DNA of 64,000 nucleotides from Candidatus Melainabacteria bacterium (GCA_027451745.1 DAIDIP010000004.1:22932-86931); one strand, 5' to 3'. Counted from the first letter of the stretch, positions 8,469 through 17,208 are shown. The notes: generated by a model not told the origin, from the sequence alone. Numbers and translations: made by a program.

Positions 8469-8565
8469 CCTTCGCCTCCTCCGCGCGTATCTATGTTCCC
8501 GCTTCGGCCGCCGAAATGGTCGCCCTTCGCTACGCTAAAATTAGCTTCGTTTATTCCTATTGATC
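8469..8565. repeat. GC-rich intergenic element between secD and secF
   Basis: A 97-bp gap with composition unlike the flanking genes. It contains the hairpin TTCGGCCGCCGAA, a 10-mer CGCGCGTATC also found at about 31968-31977, and TTCGCTACGCTAAA (8526-8539), which matches 13 of 14 bases in inverse orientation at 33574-33587. It also supplies the secF ribosome binding site. It appears to belong to an interspersed intergenic family. Confidence 0.5.
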
Positions 8566-10137
8566 TCATGCCTTTTCCTTTGCTGCTGCAATTTTTGTTC
8601 TTTGACCAAAGAGACCGTCATATTTTGGTACTAAATGCAGCAATGTCCGCGTTGCTGTAATGGCTGTGAACATTGATACCAGCACACCTATAGCCAGCGT
8701 TACTGCAAATCCCTTTACTAGCACGGTGCCTAAAGAATAAAGAACCGCACAAGCAATTAGGCTATTTATATTGCTATCAAAAATAGATGAAAAGGCTCTA
8801 CTGAAGCCATTTTCAATTGCGGTATAAAGTGATTTGCCTGATTTCAACTCTTCTTTAGTACGCTCAAAAATCAAAATATTGGCGTCTACTGCCATACCTA
8901 CTGAAAGAATAAATCCGGCTATGCCAGCTAGTGTAAGAGTAACTGGCATGGTCCTAAATATAGCTAAAGTGGTTAATGTATAAAGAATAAGAGCGCAATT
9001 TGCCACTAATCCTGGCAAACCATAAACAATGATCATAAAAAGCATGACCAAACTAATACCTACAGCGCCAGCGACAAGACTTTTTTCAATTGAGTCTTGT
9101 CCCAAGGTCGCTCCTACCGAGCGTTCTTCAATAATTTTTATTGGTACAGGTAATGCGCCGGCATTGAGTTTTAAAGCTAAATCAACTGCCTGATCTTTAC
9201 TGAAGCTGCCGGTAATTTCACCAGAGCCAGCCATAATAGGCTCTTTTACGGTTACACCATGATATTTTTCAATCGGTACTGGAGTTCCATCCTGTAGTCG
9301 ATCGGTGGGTTGTCCGTCTAGAAAAATACCTATTTGTCGGCCAACTAAACGAGTAGTTAGATCAGCAAACTTTTTAGCTCCGTCCGGTTTAAATTCAAAA
9401 GTAACCCGCCACACACCTCCAGCCACTGTTGGCACAGCTTGAGCATGTTTGAAATCTGCGCCAGTCAGACCAGTATCTTTCCAAAAAGTTTTTCCATCTG
9501 TGCTTATTGCGAATTCTTTAAATTCTAATAGTGCAGTTGTACCAATGCGATCTTTAGCTTGCTGAGGATCTTTAATTCCAGGTAATTCTACAATTAAGCG
9601 ATCTTTGCCTGTTCGCTGAACTAATGTCTCGGACACCCCTAAGCTATTAATACGATTATCAATGACTGTCTGCACACTTTGCATAACTTCAGGAGTTATT
9701 TCTGGCACCAATGGTGGTGCAGGCAGAGCTTGCAAAAGCAATTGACTTCCACCACGCAGATCAAGTCCGAGTTTTAAATTTGTATATAGAACCCATCTTT
9801 TGTTTTGCCAGATGATTTGCAAATTATTAGCAGATTGAGCCCGCTCAAGCATTTGTTTGAATATCTCGTCTTTCTCATAACGATCCATTTTAGAAATATC
9901 AGGTAGTTTATCGATCTTTTCCCAAATCGCTTGCTTTAACTTTAAGACTGACAAGTTTCCAAGCTGTTTCCATTCTTTGAGATTGCTCTGTTTGTCTACT
10001 TGAAAAAGCGTAAATATAGACCATAGAAAAACGACAATTACAGCAATGGTCTTCCAATCCTTTAAAAAAGCCTTCCAATTAAAGTTCGAAGAACCGCCTT
10101 TTGGCCAAGATCGTTTTGCTGATGTAGTAGATTGCAT
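8566..10137 (-). CDS. secD: Protein translocase subunit SecD
   Basis: SecD, 523 aa, shorter than the E. coli protein (615 aa). TM1 spans roughly residues 29-46. The LKLGLDLRGGSQ signature is at 122-132, followed by the periplasmic P1 domain with RINSLGVSE and RLIVELPGI. The C-terminal six-helix domain holds GMAVDANILIFERTKEE. It lies upstream of secF in the usual order. AGGA just before the ATG at 10137 supports the start. yajC is not next to it. The 162-bp gap upstream (10138-10299) shows no gene. Confidence 0.96.
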   Translation of the reverse strand: MQSTTSAKRSWPKGGSSNFNWKAFLKDWKTIAVIVVFLWSIFTLFQVDKQSNLKEWKQLGNLSVLKLKQAIWEKIDKLPDISKMDRYEKDEIFKQMLERAQSANNLQIIWQNKRWVLYTNLKLGLDLRGGSQLLLQALPAPPLVPEITPEVMQSVQTVIDNRINSLGVSETLVQRTGKDRLIVELPGIKDPQQAKDRIGTTALLEFKEFAISTDGKTFWKDTGLTGADFKHAQAVPTVAGGVWRVTFEFKPDGAKKFADLTTRLVGRQIGIFLDGQPTDRLQDGTPVPIEKYHGVTVKEPIMAGSGEITGSFSKDQAVDLALKLNAGALPVPIKIIEERSVGATLGQDSIEKSLVAGAVGISLVMLFMIIVYGLPGLVANCALILYTLTTLAIFRTMPVTLTLAGIAGFILSVGMAVDANILIFERTKEELKSGKSLYTAIENGFSRAFSSIFDSNINSLIACAVLYSLGTVLVKGFAVTLAIGVLVSMFTAITATRTLLHLVPKYDGLFGQRTKIAAAKEKA

Positions 10138-10299
10138 AGCTTCCTATTATAAACACTCTCATAAATCTAAGGGCAAAAATTCCCATAGTGAAGTATTTAA
10201 ATTATGGACTAAATTTTGTTTGCTTGTGGCTATTGTAAAAATGTTTCTGCCAACAGTGCTCTTGCTCACCTGTCATTAGCCAAGTTGCCAAAGGAAAGC

Positions 10300-11001
10300 T
10301 CAAAGGGCGGTAACGCGATTGCCACCTTTATCTAAAGCCATTGCTTGAGCATCGAAGCAGCTGTCTAATAAAAGGTCCACACTTTGTCCGTGTTTAGGAA
10401 AAGATGCTAAGCCCATACTGATTGTTATATCTAAAACTAATGCATTGAGTTTAGCAGGTCTTTTTATAAGGCTTTGGCGAATGCGCTCTGCAACTATATG
10501 AGCGCCGGACTCATTGGTTTCAGGCAAGATAATAACAAATTGATCAGCCTGTAAACGTGCAGCTACATCCACTTCTCTTAGTAAGTCTTGCAGAGTCTTT
10601 CCAACATGCTTTAGAACTAATTCACATCCAAGTGGACCATACTTTGCTTTAATTTCTTCGTAATTATCTATACGTAATGCACCTATGCATAGTGGTTTTT
10701 TGTATCTTTGTGCCCGTGCTACTTCTTCTGTCAATTCTCTAAGAAACACATGAACATTTGAAAGTCCGGTCAATTGGTCATAAAAAGCAATTTTTTCTAA
10801 TTGTTCGAGCTGGACATTCAGTCTTTTACTCGTTTCAACTTGGCCAATCAAGCCAGGAGATTCCAAAGCCTTTGCTCGTGACAAAGCTTGTTCATTTACC
10901 ATTGCCAGTCCACTGGCATAAGTGCTGATTTGACTAGCAGTGGCTATCTGGCAAAAGATGCAATTAACACCTGCGCAAATATGATCTTTTTCTTCTGCCA
11001 T
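10300..11001 (-). CDS. GGDEF-domain protein with degenerate active site
   Basis: GGDEF-family protein of about 233 aa from ATG 11001. The domain begins IAFYDQLTGLSNVHVFLREL. The signature loop reads RLQADQF instead of GG(D/E)EF, so diguanylate cyclase activity is unlikely; it may bind GTP or c-di-GMP or be purely structural. The N-terminus holds HICAGVNCIFCQI, a three-Cys cluster that could bind a metal. An upstream TTG (11043) would add 14 residues, but a TATAAT box at 11055-11060 would put the transcription start about there, favouring 11001. Confidence 0.75.
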   Translation of the reverse strand: MAEEKDHICAGVNCIFCQIATASQISTYASGLAMVNEQALSRAKALESPGLIGQVETSKRLNVQLEQLEKIAFYDQLTGLSNVHVFLRELTEEVARAQRYKKPLCIGALRIDNYEEIKAKYGPLGCELVLKHVGKTLQDLLREVDVAARLQADQFVIILPETNESGAHIVAERIRQSLIKRPAKLNALVLDITISMGLASFPKHGQSVDLLLDSCFDAQAMALDKGGNRVTAL

Positions 11002-11054
11002 GACACAAGTCCCCTCAATCCCCTTTTGCCCTGAGCAGCCCAAAACAAAACTAG

Positions 11055-11060
11055 ATTATA
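11055..11060 (-). promoter_or_regulatory. Possible -10 box for the GGDEF gene
   Basis: TATAAT on the minus strand, about 50 nt before the ATG at 11001, in the short gap after the amidohydrolase gene start-to-stop junction. No good -35 box was found at the right distance. Confidence 0.3.
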
Positions 11061-11071
11061 GCCGTAGTGCC

Positions 11072-12442
11072 TTACGAAACTTCTACTTTTTTACCATCCA
11101 CATAAACTGCTATGGCTTTTTGCCTATTGCCTGTTAATAGTTCATATAAGTTTTCACTATTATTGAAATTAATTGTTTCTGGCATAGAGAAAATCGCTAG
11201 ATCTGCCAGTTTACCAGGTTCAAGCGAACCGACTTTATCATCCAGATTAAGGCAAGTGGCAGCTTTTATCGTCAGAAATTCGACAATTTCTTTTGCATTT
11301 ATCTTTGCATAGTTCTGATGCAGCCGTTGTGCAAAACTTGCTTCAGAAAGCAAGTCTAAATCTCCAGTTGAACCAGCGCCGTCAGTGCCAAAACCAATTC
11401 TTATTCCCTTGTTTAGGAATTTCTCCATAGGTGCTCTGCCGCACCTGAGGATTTGATTGCTGCGCGGACAATGGGCTATGGCTACATTAGTTTGTTTGAG
11501 AATCTCTATATTATTATCATCAACTTGTACTACATGCGCAGCTAACAATTTATCAGTCAGAATGCCAATCTTGTGAAGATGTTCAACAGGGGAAGAAGGA
11601 GAATTTTTCCAACGAACCACCCTTTCATAGTTAAGAGCAAAGTCGGGATCTATTCTACTAAAGGCGCCAATAAGAAATCTTTTTAGTCCCTCATCTTCGT
11701 TCTTGAACCAATTATATTCTGCACCGGATTCGGCTAAATGAGTTAAGAGTATAGAATCATTTTCTTTGGACCATTTATAAGCCTCACGCCATAAGGCAGG
11801 GCATACAGTATAAGTAGAATGCGGGGCAGCAACTATATTCAAAAGTTGATTTTGAAATGCTTTTGCCACCGCTTTATCTCTAATGAGCATGTCGCGATTT
11901 TGCAACCATTGCTGCCATTGTTTTTTTGCTGACGACTCGTCCACACCAAATGTTTCTAAGCCAACTATTGCTCTTAGTCCAGATTCTGCCAGCACTTTTA
12001 CAGATGCGCCATTGTAAGAACAATCTACAACCAAAGTAGTTCCTGCGCTAATTATTTCATTAATACCCATTTGAGCACAACGAGCTCGGTCTTCAAATGA
12101 CCATTTTGCCGTAGCACTCATAAGCCCAGGGAGCCAATCTAAAAAATCACTCTCCACCGCTAAAGCTCGCAAGTCTGTATGTTCAAGATGGGTATGGAGA
12201 TTAATTAGACCAGGCATAATCAAAGCCTTACCATAATCATAAATATGGCATTCTTTATTTTCTAAAATCTTTGGCAGGCTATTGGCGTAAGCAATTTTTT
12301 CAATTTTGTTGCCTCTTATAAGTATGCAAGCATCGTTTACAGGTCCGCTTGTTACTGGCAATATCCAGTCCGCTTTCAATACTAAAAGTGGCGCTTGATC
12401 AAATGTTTGTACAACACCTTTATTTAGGTGACAATATTCCAT
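11072..12442 (-). CDS. Amidohydrolase of the TRZ/ATZ (cytosine/SAH deaminase-like) family
   Basis: Metal-dependent deaminase-type hydrolase, 456 aa. The metal ligands are visible in order: NLHTHLEHTD (H83, H85), the AAPHSTYTVCP segment, THLAESGAEY, AHVVQVDDNN and GFGTDGAGSTGDLDLLSE, with HCPRSNQILRCGRAPM before the last. This pattern is shared by S-adenosylhomocysteine/methylthioadenosine deaminases, chlorohydrolases and aminodeoxyfutalosine deaminases. The substrate is probably an adenosine-like or heterocyclic amine, but sequence alone does not decide it. The reading direction and tight spacing suggest co-transcription with the TPR gene upstream. Confidence 0.82.
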   Translation of the reverse strand: MEYCHLNKGVVQTFDQAPLLVLKADWILPVTSGPVNDACILIRGNKIEKIAYANSLPKILENKECHIYDYGKALIMPGLINLHTHLEHTDLRALAVESDFLDWLPGLMSATAKWSFEDRARCAQMGINEIISAGTTLVVDCSYNGASVKVLAESGLRAIVGLETFGVDESSAKKQWQQWLQNRDMLIRDKAVAKAFQNQLLNIVAAPHSTYTVCPALWREAYKWSKENDSILLTHLAESGAEYNWFKNEDEGLKRFLIGAFSRIDPDFALNYERVVRWKNSPSSPVEHLHKIGILTDKLLAAHVVQVDDNNIEILKQTNVAIAHCPRSNQILRCGRAPMEKFLNKGIRIGFGTDGAGSTGDLDLLSEASFAQRLHQNYAKINAKEIVEFLTIKAATCLNLDDKVGSLEPGKLADLAIFSMPETINFNNSENLYELLTGNRQKAIAVYVDGKKVEVS

Positions 12443-12475
12443 GTGATCAAAGTCCTATCCAATGCCAAGCGAGGA

Positions 12476-13429
12476 TTATCCCAAAGAGGGCTCCTCGGCA
12501 GACTTATTACCAGATCGTACAAGCTCAAAATTATGCATATATGTTGTATTTGCCGGATCTAATTCACTGGCTTGTCTGAATTCTTTTTCCGATTCTTCTA
12601 CATAATGTTGATGGAAATAAATAACGCCCAAATTGTTGTGCACAGCAGCATTGCCTGGAGAAAGTTTCAAACAAATCCTCAATTCTGAGAGGGCTTCTTT
12701 AAAGCGACTTTGCTTTGTCAGCAAATTAGCTAAATTGTAATGAGGCTCAACTGACATGTACGAAAGGTCTATGGCTTTTTTGTATTCTGCTTCTGCCGCC
12801 TGTAATTGCCCTAATTCGCTTAATACCATGCCAAAGCTAATTCGAGCCTGCAAATAATTAGGTTTATAAAATAGAAGTTGTTTAAGTTTTTTAGCCGCAT
12901 CTTGCTTTCTGCCTTGCTTGTCATAAATAATGGCGCCCAAATAACGAGCCTCATAAAAATGAGGATTCTGAATGAGTGCTTCATTTAGCTCTTTTAGAGC
13001 AGAATTGTATTTTTGTTGCAAAGCTAAAGACCGTGCTTTTTCATAATGTAAATTTGGATCAATTGCCGCCGCATACTCTTTAGTTGTATCGTCGCTTGAC
13101 ATTTGCTCGATAGCGGTTTTTCTTGTTCTTTTTGCTTTAGAAGTTTCACTATTTTGTTTTTCTGACTTTGTAACAGCTTTTTTTTGCAAAGTGGAAGTTT
13201 TATCTTTGGACTGATCCTTGACTTCTGGCAATTGCAATCCTGCTATTTTGCTTTCTCTTGGCTTTGCGCTCTGTAGATCTGTAACAGCCGACTCAGTGCT
13301 TAAAGCTTTTTTGTCATTGACTGGAGCGCTTTCTTCTCCAGATGCAGGCAGAAAGAAACACATCATTGCAGCTGGCAGAATCAAATAATTGATAGTTCTA
13401 ATAGAAGTAAATGTTTTTGCTTGTCTCAT
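12476..13429 (-). CDS. Secreted TPR-repeat protein
   Basis: 317-aa protein with an N-terminal signal peptide (hydrophobic core about residues 13-27, cleavage near ASG-EE). A low-complexity Lys/Ser/Glu linker follows (residues 30-115), then about five tetratricopeptide repeats (for example ARSLALQQKYNSALKELNEA and YNLANLLTKQSRFKEALSEL). It should be a periplasmic or surface scaffold for protein-protein contact. No catalytic domain is visible. The start ATG is followed directly by the signal peptide. Confidence 0.82.
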   Translation of the reverse strand: MRQAKTFTSIRTINYLILPAAMMCFFLPASGEESAPVNDKKALSTESAVTDLQSAKPRESKIAGLQLPEVKDQSKDKTSTLQKKAVTKSEKQNSETSKAKRTRKTAIEQMSSDDTTKEYAAAIDPNLHYEKARSLALQQKYNSALKELNEALIQNPHFYEARYLGAIIYDKQGRKQDAAKKLKQLLFYKPNYLQARISFGMVLSELGQLQAAEAEYKKAIDLSYMSVEPHYNLANLLTKQSRFKEALSELRICLKLSPGNAAVHNNLGVIYFHQHYVEESEKEFRQASELDPANTTYMHNFELVRSGNKSAEEPSLG

Positions 13430-13509
13430 AAACTTTGTTTCTCTTTGCTATTAAAGATGCCCGAGCACTATATAATACTTTGTAGACATTGTGGGTCGAA
13501 GGACCATAG

Positions 13510-13660
13510 CATAGTTGTGCCACTTATGAAGTGTAGCAGAACTATGTCAGGCAAAGAACGGTGGCTAAGTCTTTAGCGGCCGGATGATTAAGTATACGCG
13601 CTGCGCAATGATATATATCAGAATACGCCGCCATAGCTTTAGCGGCTGAAGGAGCGCTAA
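13510..13660. repeat. Cluster of hairpins and TTTAGCG repeats in a 298-bp gap
   Basis: The gap 13430-13727 holds no gene. It contains a long hairpin at 13510-13546 (CATAGTT, TGC and CACTT pairing with AAGTG, GCA and AACTATG around a 3-nt loop), a small stem GCTAA/TTAGC (13564-13577) and a stem GCCGC/GCGGC (13627-13646). The 10-mer CTTTAGCGGC occurs twice (13571-13580 and 13637-13646). TATAAT at 13471-13476 could start a plus-strand transcript. None of these has a T-run typical of a terminator. Confidence 0.45.
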
Positions 13661-13727
13661 AATAAAGCTGGTTAGATTTTTTGGTTTTATAAAGAAAAAT
13701 TTTTGGTGAGGTAAAAACAGCGCACCT

Positions 13728-14381
13728 ATGAGGCTATATCAGAAGCACGATTTCCCAGGAAAACTAGTAGTTGTCGAGGGAGTTGACGGATCAGGTAAAT
13801 CAACTCAACTCAACTTACTGCGTAATTGGCTAGAATCTAAAGGCAAAAGCGTTGTTTTTACAGAGTGGAATTCATCTAAGCTAATTTCTAAGACGATTAA
13901 ACAAGCAAAACGATCTAATAGTTTAATCCCGGTCACATTCAGCATTCTTCATGCTACTGACTTTGCTGATCGTTTGGAAAATATTATTGTGCCAGCTCTT
14001 AAAGCCGGCTTAATAGTCTTAGCAGATCGGTATTGTTATACAGCCTTTGCACGAGATGTAGCGCGCGGTGTTGACAAAGAATGGGTGCGCAACCTTTATG
14101 GATTTTCTATTCGCCCAGATGGCACATTTTATTTTCAAGTACCTGTTGAGGTATCTTTGGAAAGAATAAATAATGAGCGCATACCAGGCTTTTATGAAGC
14201 TGGTATGGATACAGGGCTTTCGCGAGATCCGCGTGAATCGTACAAATTGTTCCAATCAATAATTATCAATGAATATGACAAAATGGTTGACGAGTTTGAT
14301 TTCTACATAATGCCGGCAACGCGCCCTATTCATGAGCAACAGCTTTTGTTTAGAGAAAAAATCTCTAACCTCCTTGGTTAA
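13728..14381 (+). CDS. Thymidylate-kinase-like P-loop kinase (first of tandem pair)
   Basis: P-loop nucleotide monophosphate kinase of the thymidylate kinase family, 217 aa. The Walker A motif GVDGSGKST is intact (residues 18-26, K24). The DR motif is LADRYCYTAFARD. The usual TREPGGT substrate loop is replaced by TEWNSSKLISK, so the acceptor may not be dTMP. About half of its residues are shared with the gene that follows 26 bp later, so the two are tandem paralogues. Confidence 0.75.
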   Translation: MRLYQKHDFPGKLVVVEGVDGSGKSTQLNLLRNWLESKGKSVVFTEWNSSKLISKTIKQAKRSNSLIPVTFSILHATDFADRLENIIVPALKAGLIVLADRYCYTAFARDVARGVDKEWVRNLYGFSIRPDGTFYFQVPVEVSLERINNERIPGFYEAGMDTGLSRDPRESYKLFQSIIINEYDKMVDEFDFYIMPATRPIHEQQLLFREKISNLLG

Positions 14382-14407
14382 TCGTCGTCTCAATCGGGTT
14401 CTAAATC

Positions 14408-15160
14408 ATGCAACAAGATCAAACATCAAGCAATCAAAGCAAAAAAGCAAAACATCCCTATCCAGGCAAATTAATTGTTCTAGAAGGAACCGATGGCGTG
14501 GGACGTAGCACCCACTCGGAGCTTTTGCAGAATTGGCTAGCCATTGAAGGCTATGGTGCAGTAACAACAGAATGGAAATCTTCGGAACTAATTTGTACTG
14601 TAATAGATAAAGCAAAATCAAAAAATGCTCTTAATACAATTACCTTTTCTTTGCTCTATGCTACAGACCTGGCTGATCGACTACATAACATTATTCTGCC
14701 AGCTTTAAAAGCAGGACAAATTGTCATTGCTGATCGCTACTATTACACAGCTTTTGCTCGAGATGTTGTCCGTGGCGCAGATCCCAGCTGGGTAAGAAAG
14801 TTATATGGCTTTGCCATTGAGCCTGATCTGGTCTTTTATTTAAAAATGCCATTAGATCCCTTATTAAGACGCATTATCACTACCCGTGGTGGGTTGGATT
14901 TCTATGAATCCGGTCGTGATATTGGTATGTCAACCGATTTGTATCAATCATTCAAGCTGTATCAATCTCAAATATTATTTGAGTATGAACGCATGGCAGA
15001 TGAATACCAGTTTCAGATAATTGCTGCCGATGAGCCAATCGAGACTGTGCAAAAAACTTTGAGAACAGCTGTACGTAAACTGCTAAACCAAGGTCCTGGA
15101 AATAACTCTATCAATCAATCTTCTTCTTTAGAATCGAGTATTAAAGTTACTGGACCATAA
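14408..15160 (+). CDS. Thymidylate-kinase-like protein with Walker A Lys to Arg change
   Basis: Second copy of the tandem pair, 250 aa, with an extra N-terminal tail of about 17 residues and a Ser/Asn-rich C-terminus. Its P-loop reads GTDGVGRST (residues 27-35): the invariant lysine is Arg33. The rest of the fold is kept: TEWKSSELI, FSLLYATDLADRL, IADRYYYTAFARD. Either it is a weak or inactive kinase that partners the first copy, or the Arg supports altered chemistry. Its 3' end overlaps the convergent dtd gene by 46 bp. Confidence 0.72.
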   Translation: MQQDQTSSNQSKKAKHPYPGKLIVLEGTDGVGRSTHSELLQNWLAIEGYGAVTTEWKSSELICTVIDKAKSKNALNTITFSLLYATDLADRLHNIILPALKAGQIVIADRYYYTAFARDVVRGADPSWVRKLYGFAIEPDLVFYLKMPLDPLLRRIITTRGGLDFYESGRDIGMSTDLYQSFKLYQSQILFEYERMADEYQFQIIAADEPIETVQKTLRTAVRKLLNQGPGNNSINQSSSLESSIKVTGP

Positions 15161-15585
15161 TTGGTTAAGCTGACATTCATTGATGCAGCAAATTGTCCTG
15201 TTTCCACAGCCAGTCCGTTTTTTCTCAATTCCTCTGTGAAATGCTCGTAGAGTTCTTCTGCTTCTTTAGGCGGGGCTGCTTTAGTAAAACTTGGACGCCT
15301 TCCTTTTTGCCAATCAGCTAATAAAGTAAATTGTGAAACAACCAGTGCCGAACCTTCTATGTCTAAAACTGATTTGTTCATCTTTCGTTCCGAATCTTCA
15401 AAGATGCGCAGATTAGCAATCTTCTCAGCCAGATATGAACTATCTTTTTTGCTATCTCCCATTGCCACGCCTAGAAAAATCAATAGTCCGTGTGTGCGTC
15501 CAGTTTTAGGATTGAGCGTAGTGCCAACCATTTCCCCTCCCACCGTAACAGTAGAAGATAGAACTCGCTGCACAACTGCTTTCAT
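15115..15585 (-). CDS. dtd: D-aminoacyl-tRNA deacylase
   Basis: DTD, 156 aa. It removes D-amino acids (and glycine from tRNA-Ala) from mischarged tRNA. The N-terminus MKAVVQRVLSSTVTV and the first active-site motif SQFTLLADW (84-92) are canonical. The second motif is NYGPVT (142-147); the E. coli enzyme has Asp where this has Tyr143, a change beside the cross-subunit Gly-cisPro. The length is about 10 residues above the E. coli enzyme because of a short insert (NPKTGRTHG). Function assignment is secure. Confidence 0.93.
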   Translation of the reverse strand: MKAVVQRVLSSTVTVGGEMVGTTLNPKTGRTHGLLIFLGVAMGDSKKDSSYLAEKIANLRIFEDSERKMNKSVLDIEGSALVVSQFTLLADWQKGRRPSFTKAAPPKEAEELYEHFTEELRKNGLAVETGQFAASMNVSLTNYGPVTLILDSKEED

Positions 15586-15762
15586 TATTCAGACCCCAAA
15601 TTTCAGTGAATTGTTAACTAGTAATTTTTTTTACCGGTCTGCCGCCCAATATATGCTAGGATGCAATGTGGCTAGAGATTTGCTCAACTTTGAGCTTGCT
15701 CTCAGCAAACACTTCCTCAATAAGATACTATGTCTTGACCTAAGGAAGTTGGTAAATAATGA

Positions 15763-15839
<77 letters not shown>

Positions 15840-15962
15840 ATTAAAAAAATCTTTCTGTCTGATAAGTGATTGCGCACGAGTAACAAATTACTGATGTGTT
15901 GTCCTTTTAAACTGTGCTGAGTACAGTTGACATTCCCTCTCGGACTGATACCATATATACGT

Positions 15963-16724
15963 ATGGTTAAAAATATTTCCGAAATTACCGCTGCTTCAAT
16001 GCTTGTGCCACAAAAATCCGGTTCTTTAGCTGGTGCTTACGATTTTTCTTTAAATCCTTATGCTGGTTGCGCCTTTAGCTGCTCTTATTGCTATGTACCT
16101 AAATTTCCAAATGGCAAACACAGCCCCAATGAATGGGGACAATGGATTGAAATTAAAACAAATGCACCACAATTGATTCAAAAAGAGCGTTTAAAAGTAT
16201 TTGGTAGCCGTATATTTTTTGGTTCTGCCACTGATCCTTATCAATACATAGAATTAAAATATCGCTTGACTAGGCGCTGTTTAGAACAATTGCTTAAATA
16301 CCAACCAAAAAAGATTACTTTGCATACCCGCAGTCATTTAGTGCTTGAAGATACCGAGCTAATAAAAAGTTTCGGAGCTTCTTTAAGTGTCGGTATTAGC
16401 ATCACAACTGATAATGAAAAAATAGCTCGTAAATTTGAGCCCAGTGCTCCAAGCATTGCTAGAAGACTTGAATTGCTGCAACAACTGCACAAAAATGGCA
16501 TTAGAACACATGTTTCAATGGCGCCACTTTTGCCCTGTAATCCAGATCGGTTAGTGAAATTGATATCGCCTTTTACTAAGAAAATTTGGATTGGACAAAT
16601 GAACTATCCAGAAATAAATAATCGTCCTCATTTATTGCAAAAATATTCAGAATTTTTTGCTAGTAAAAATTATCAAGCAATAATAGGTGCTATTCAAAAC
16701 AAGATGTATGGACCACAGCTCTAG
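15963..16724 (+). CDS. Radical SAM protein, spore photoproduct lyase-like (Rv2578c-type)
   Basis: About 253 aa. The cluster motif CAFSCSYCY (C36-x3-C40-x2-C43) binds the [4Fe-4S] cluster that cleaves S-adenosylmethionine. It sits after SLNPYAGC, as in the SplB-related group of uncharacterised radical SAM proteins, and FFGSATDPYQ follows at a typical distance. The upstream in-frame TTG (15927) lies within TTGACA, which looks more like a -35 box, so ATG 15963 is preferred. Substrate unknown. No neighbour hints at a pathway. Confidence 0.82.
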   Translation: MVKNISEITAASMLVPQKSGSLAGAYDFSLNPYAGCAFSCSYCYVPKFPNGKHSPNEWGQWIEIKTNAPQLIQKERLKVFGSRIFFGSATDPYQYIELKYRLTRRCLEQLLKYQPKKITLHTRSHLVLEDTELIKSFGASLSVGISITTDNEKIARKFEPSAPSIARRLELLQQLHKNGIRTHVSMAPLLPCNPDRLVKLISPFTKKIWIGQMNYPEINNRPHLLQKYSEFFASKNYQAIIGAIQNKMYGPQL

Positions 16725-16741
16725 AAATGCAAGAATCAAAT

Positions 16742-17098
16742 TTATTTTGCAGGCGGATGAACAATGATTGTTTCTGGAGCTGCTGGAACATGTTGTCTGG
16801 GAGTCGGTAAAGTTTGCACAGGTTTTCTGTATGCATAATCGTTAACTACAGCTCCAGGCTGATAATAGCCACTGCTAGCGCCGTATCCATAACCTCTACG
16901 ACGACCGCGTTCTTCTTTGCGATGTTCTTTATGCTCGCTACCGCGATGCTCGCCCGCTTTATGCTTATGCGCGTGAGCTGCTTTGTGTTCGTGGTGCCCG
17001 CCGCCATGATGACCACCACGAGCTAGAACGCTGATATTTGTCACATTGAAAGACAAGCACGCAACAATCAAAAATCTGATGCTTTGTTTATTTATCAT
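16742..17098 (-). CDS. Small secreted His-rich protein
   Basis: 118 aa from ATG 17098, which begins a signal peptide (MINKQSIRFLIVACLSFNVT, cleavage near VLA-RG). The mature part begins with a His/Gly/Lys-rich tract (GGHHGGGHHEHKAAHAHKHK) and an Arg/Glu stretch, then a Tyr/Gly segment and a Pro-rich end. Runs of His suggest transition-metal binding outside the cytoplasm. The longer frame from 17236 would read through the tRNA-Gly gene and is rejected. Confidence 0.7.
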   Translation of the reverse strand: MINKQSIRFLIVACLSFNVTNISVLARGGHHGGGHHEHKAAHAHKHKAGEHRGSEHKEHRKEERGRRRGYGYGASSGYYQPGAVVNDYAYRKPVQTLPTPRQHVPAAPETIIVHPPAK

Positions 17099-17134
17099 TG
17101 TATTTCCAGTGTAAAATAGACTAGTAAGAAAAAA

Positions 17135-17208
17135 TGGAGCGGGTGGCGGGAATCGAACCCGCGTGTGCAGCTTGGAAGGCTGCCATTCTACCATTGAACT
17201 ACACCCGC
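17135..17208 (-). tRNA. tRNA-Gly (TCC)
   Basis: 74-nt cloverleaf on minus. Acceptor GCGGGTG pairs with CACCCGC; the discriminator is T and CCA is encoded. The anticodon loop is CTTCCAA between GCAGC and GCTGC, giving TCC. The T-loop is TTCGATT between CGGG and CCCG. It lies between the His-rich gene and the TetR gene, both also on minus. Confidence 0.97.

Noticed and set aside
15927-15962. TTG start for the radical SAM protein
   Set aside because: The TTG is part of TTGACA, a likely -35 box, and the conserved part begins after ATG 15963.
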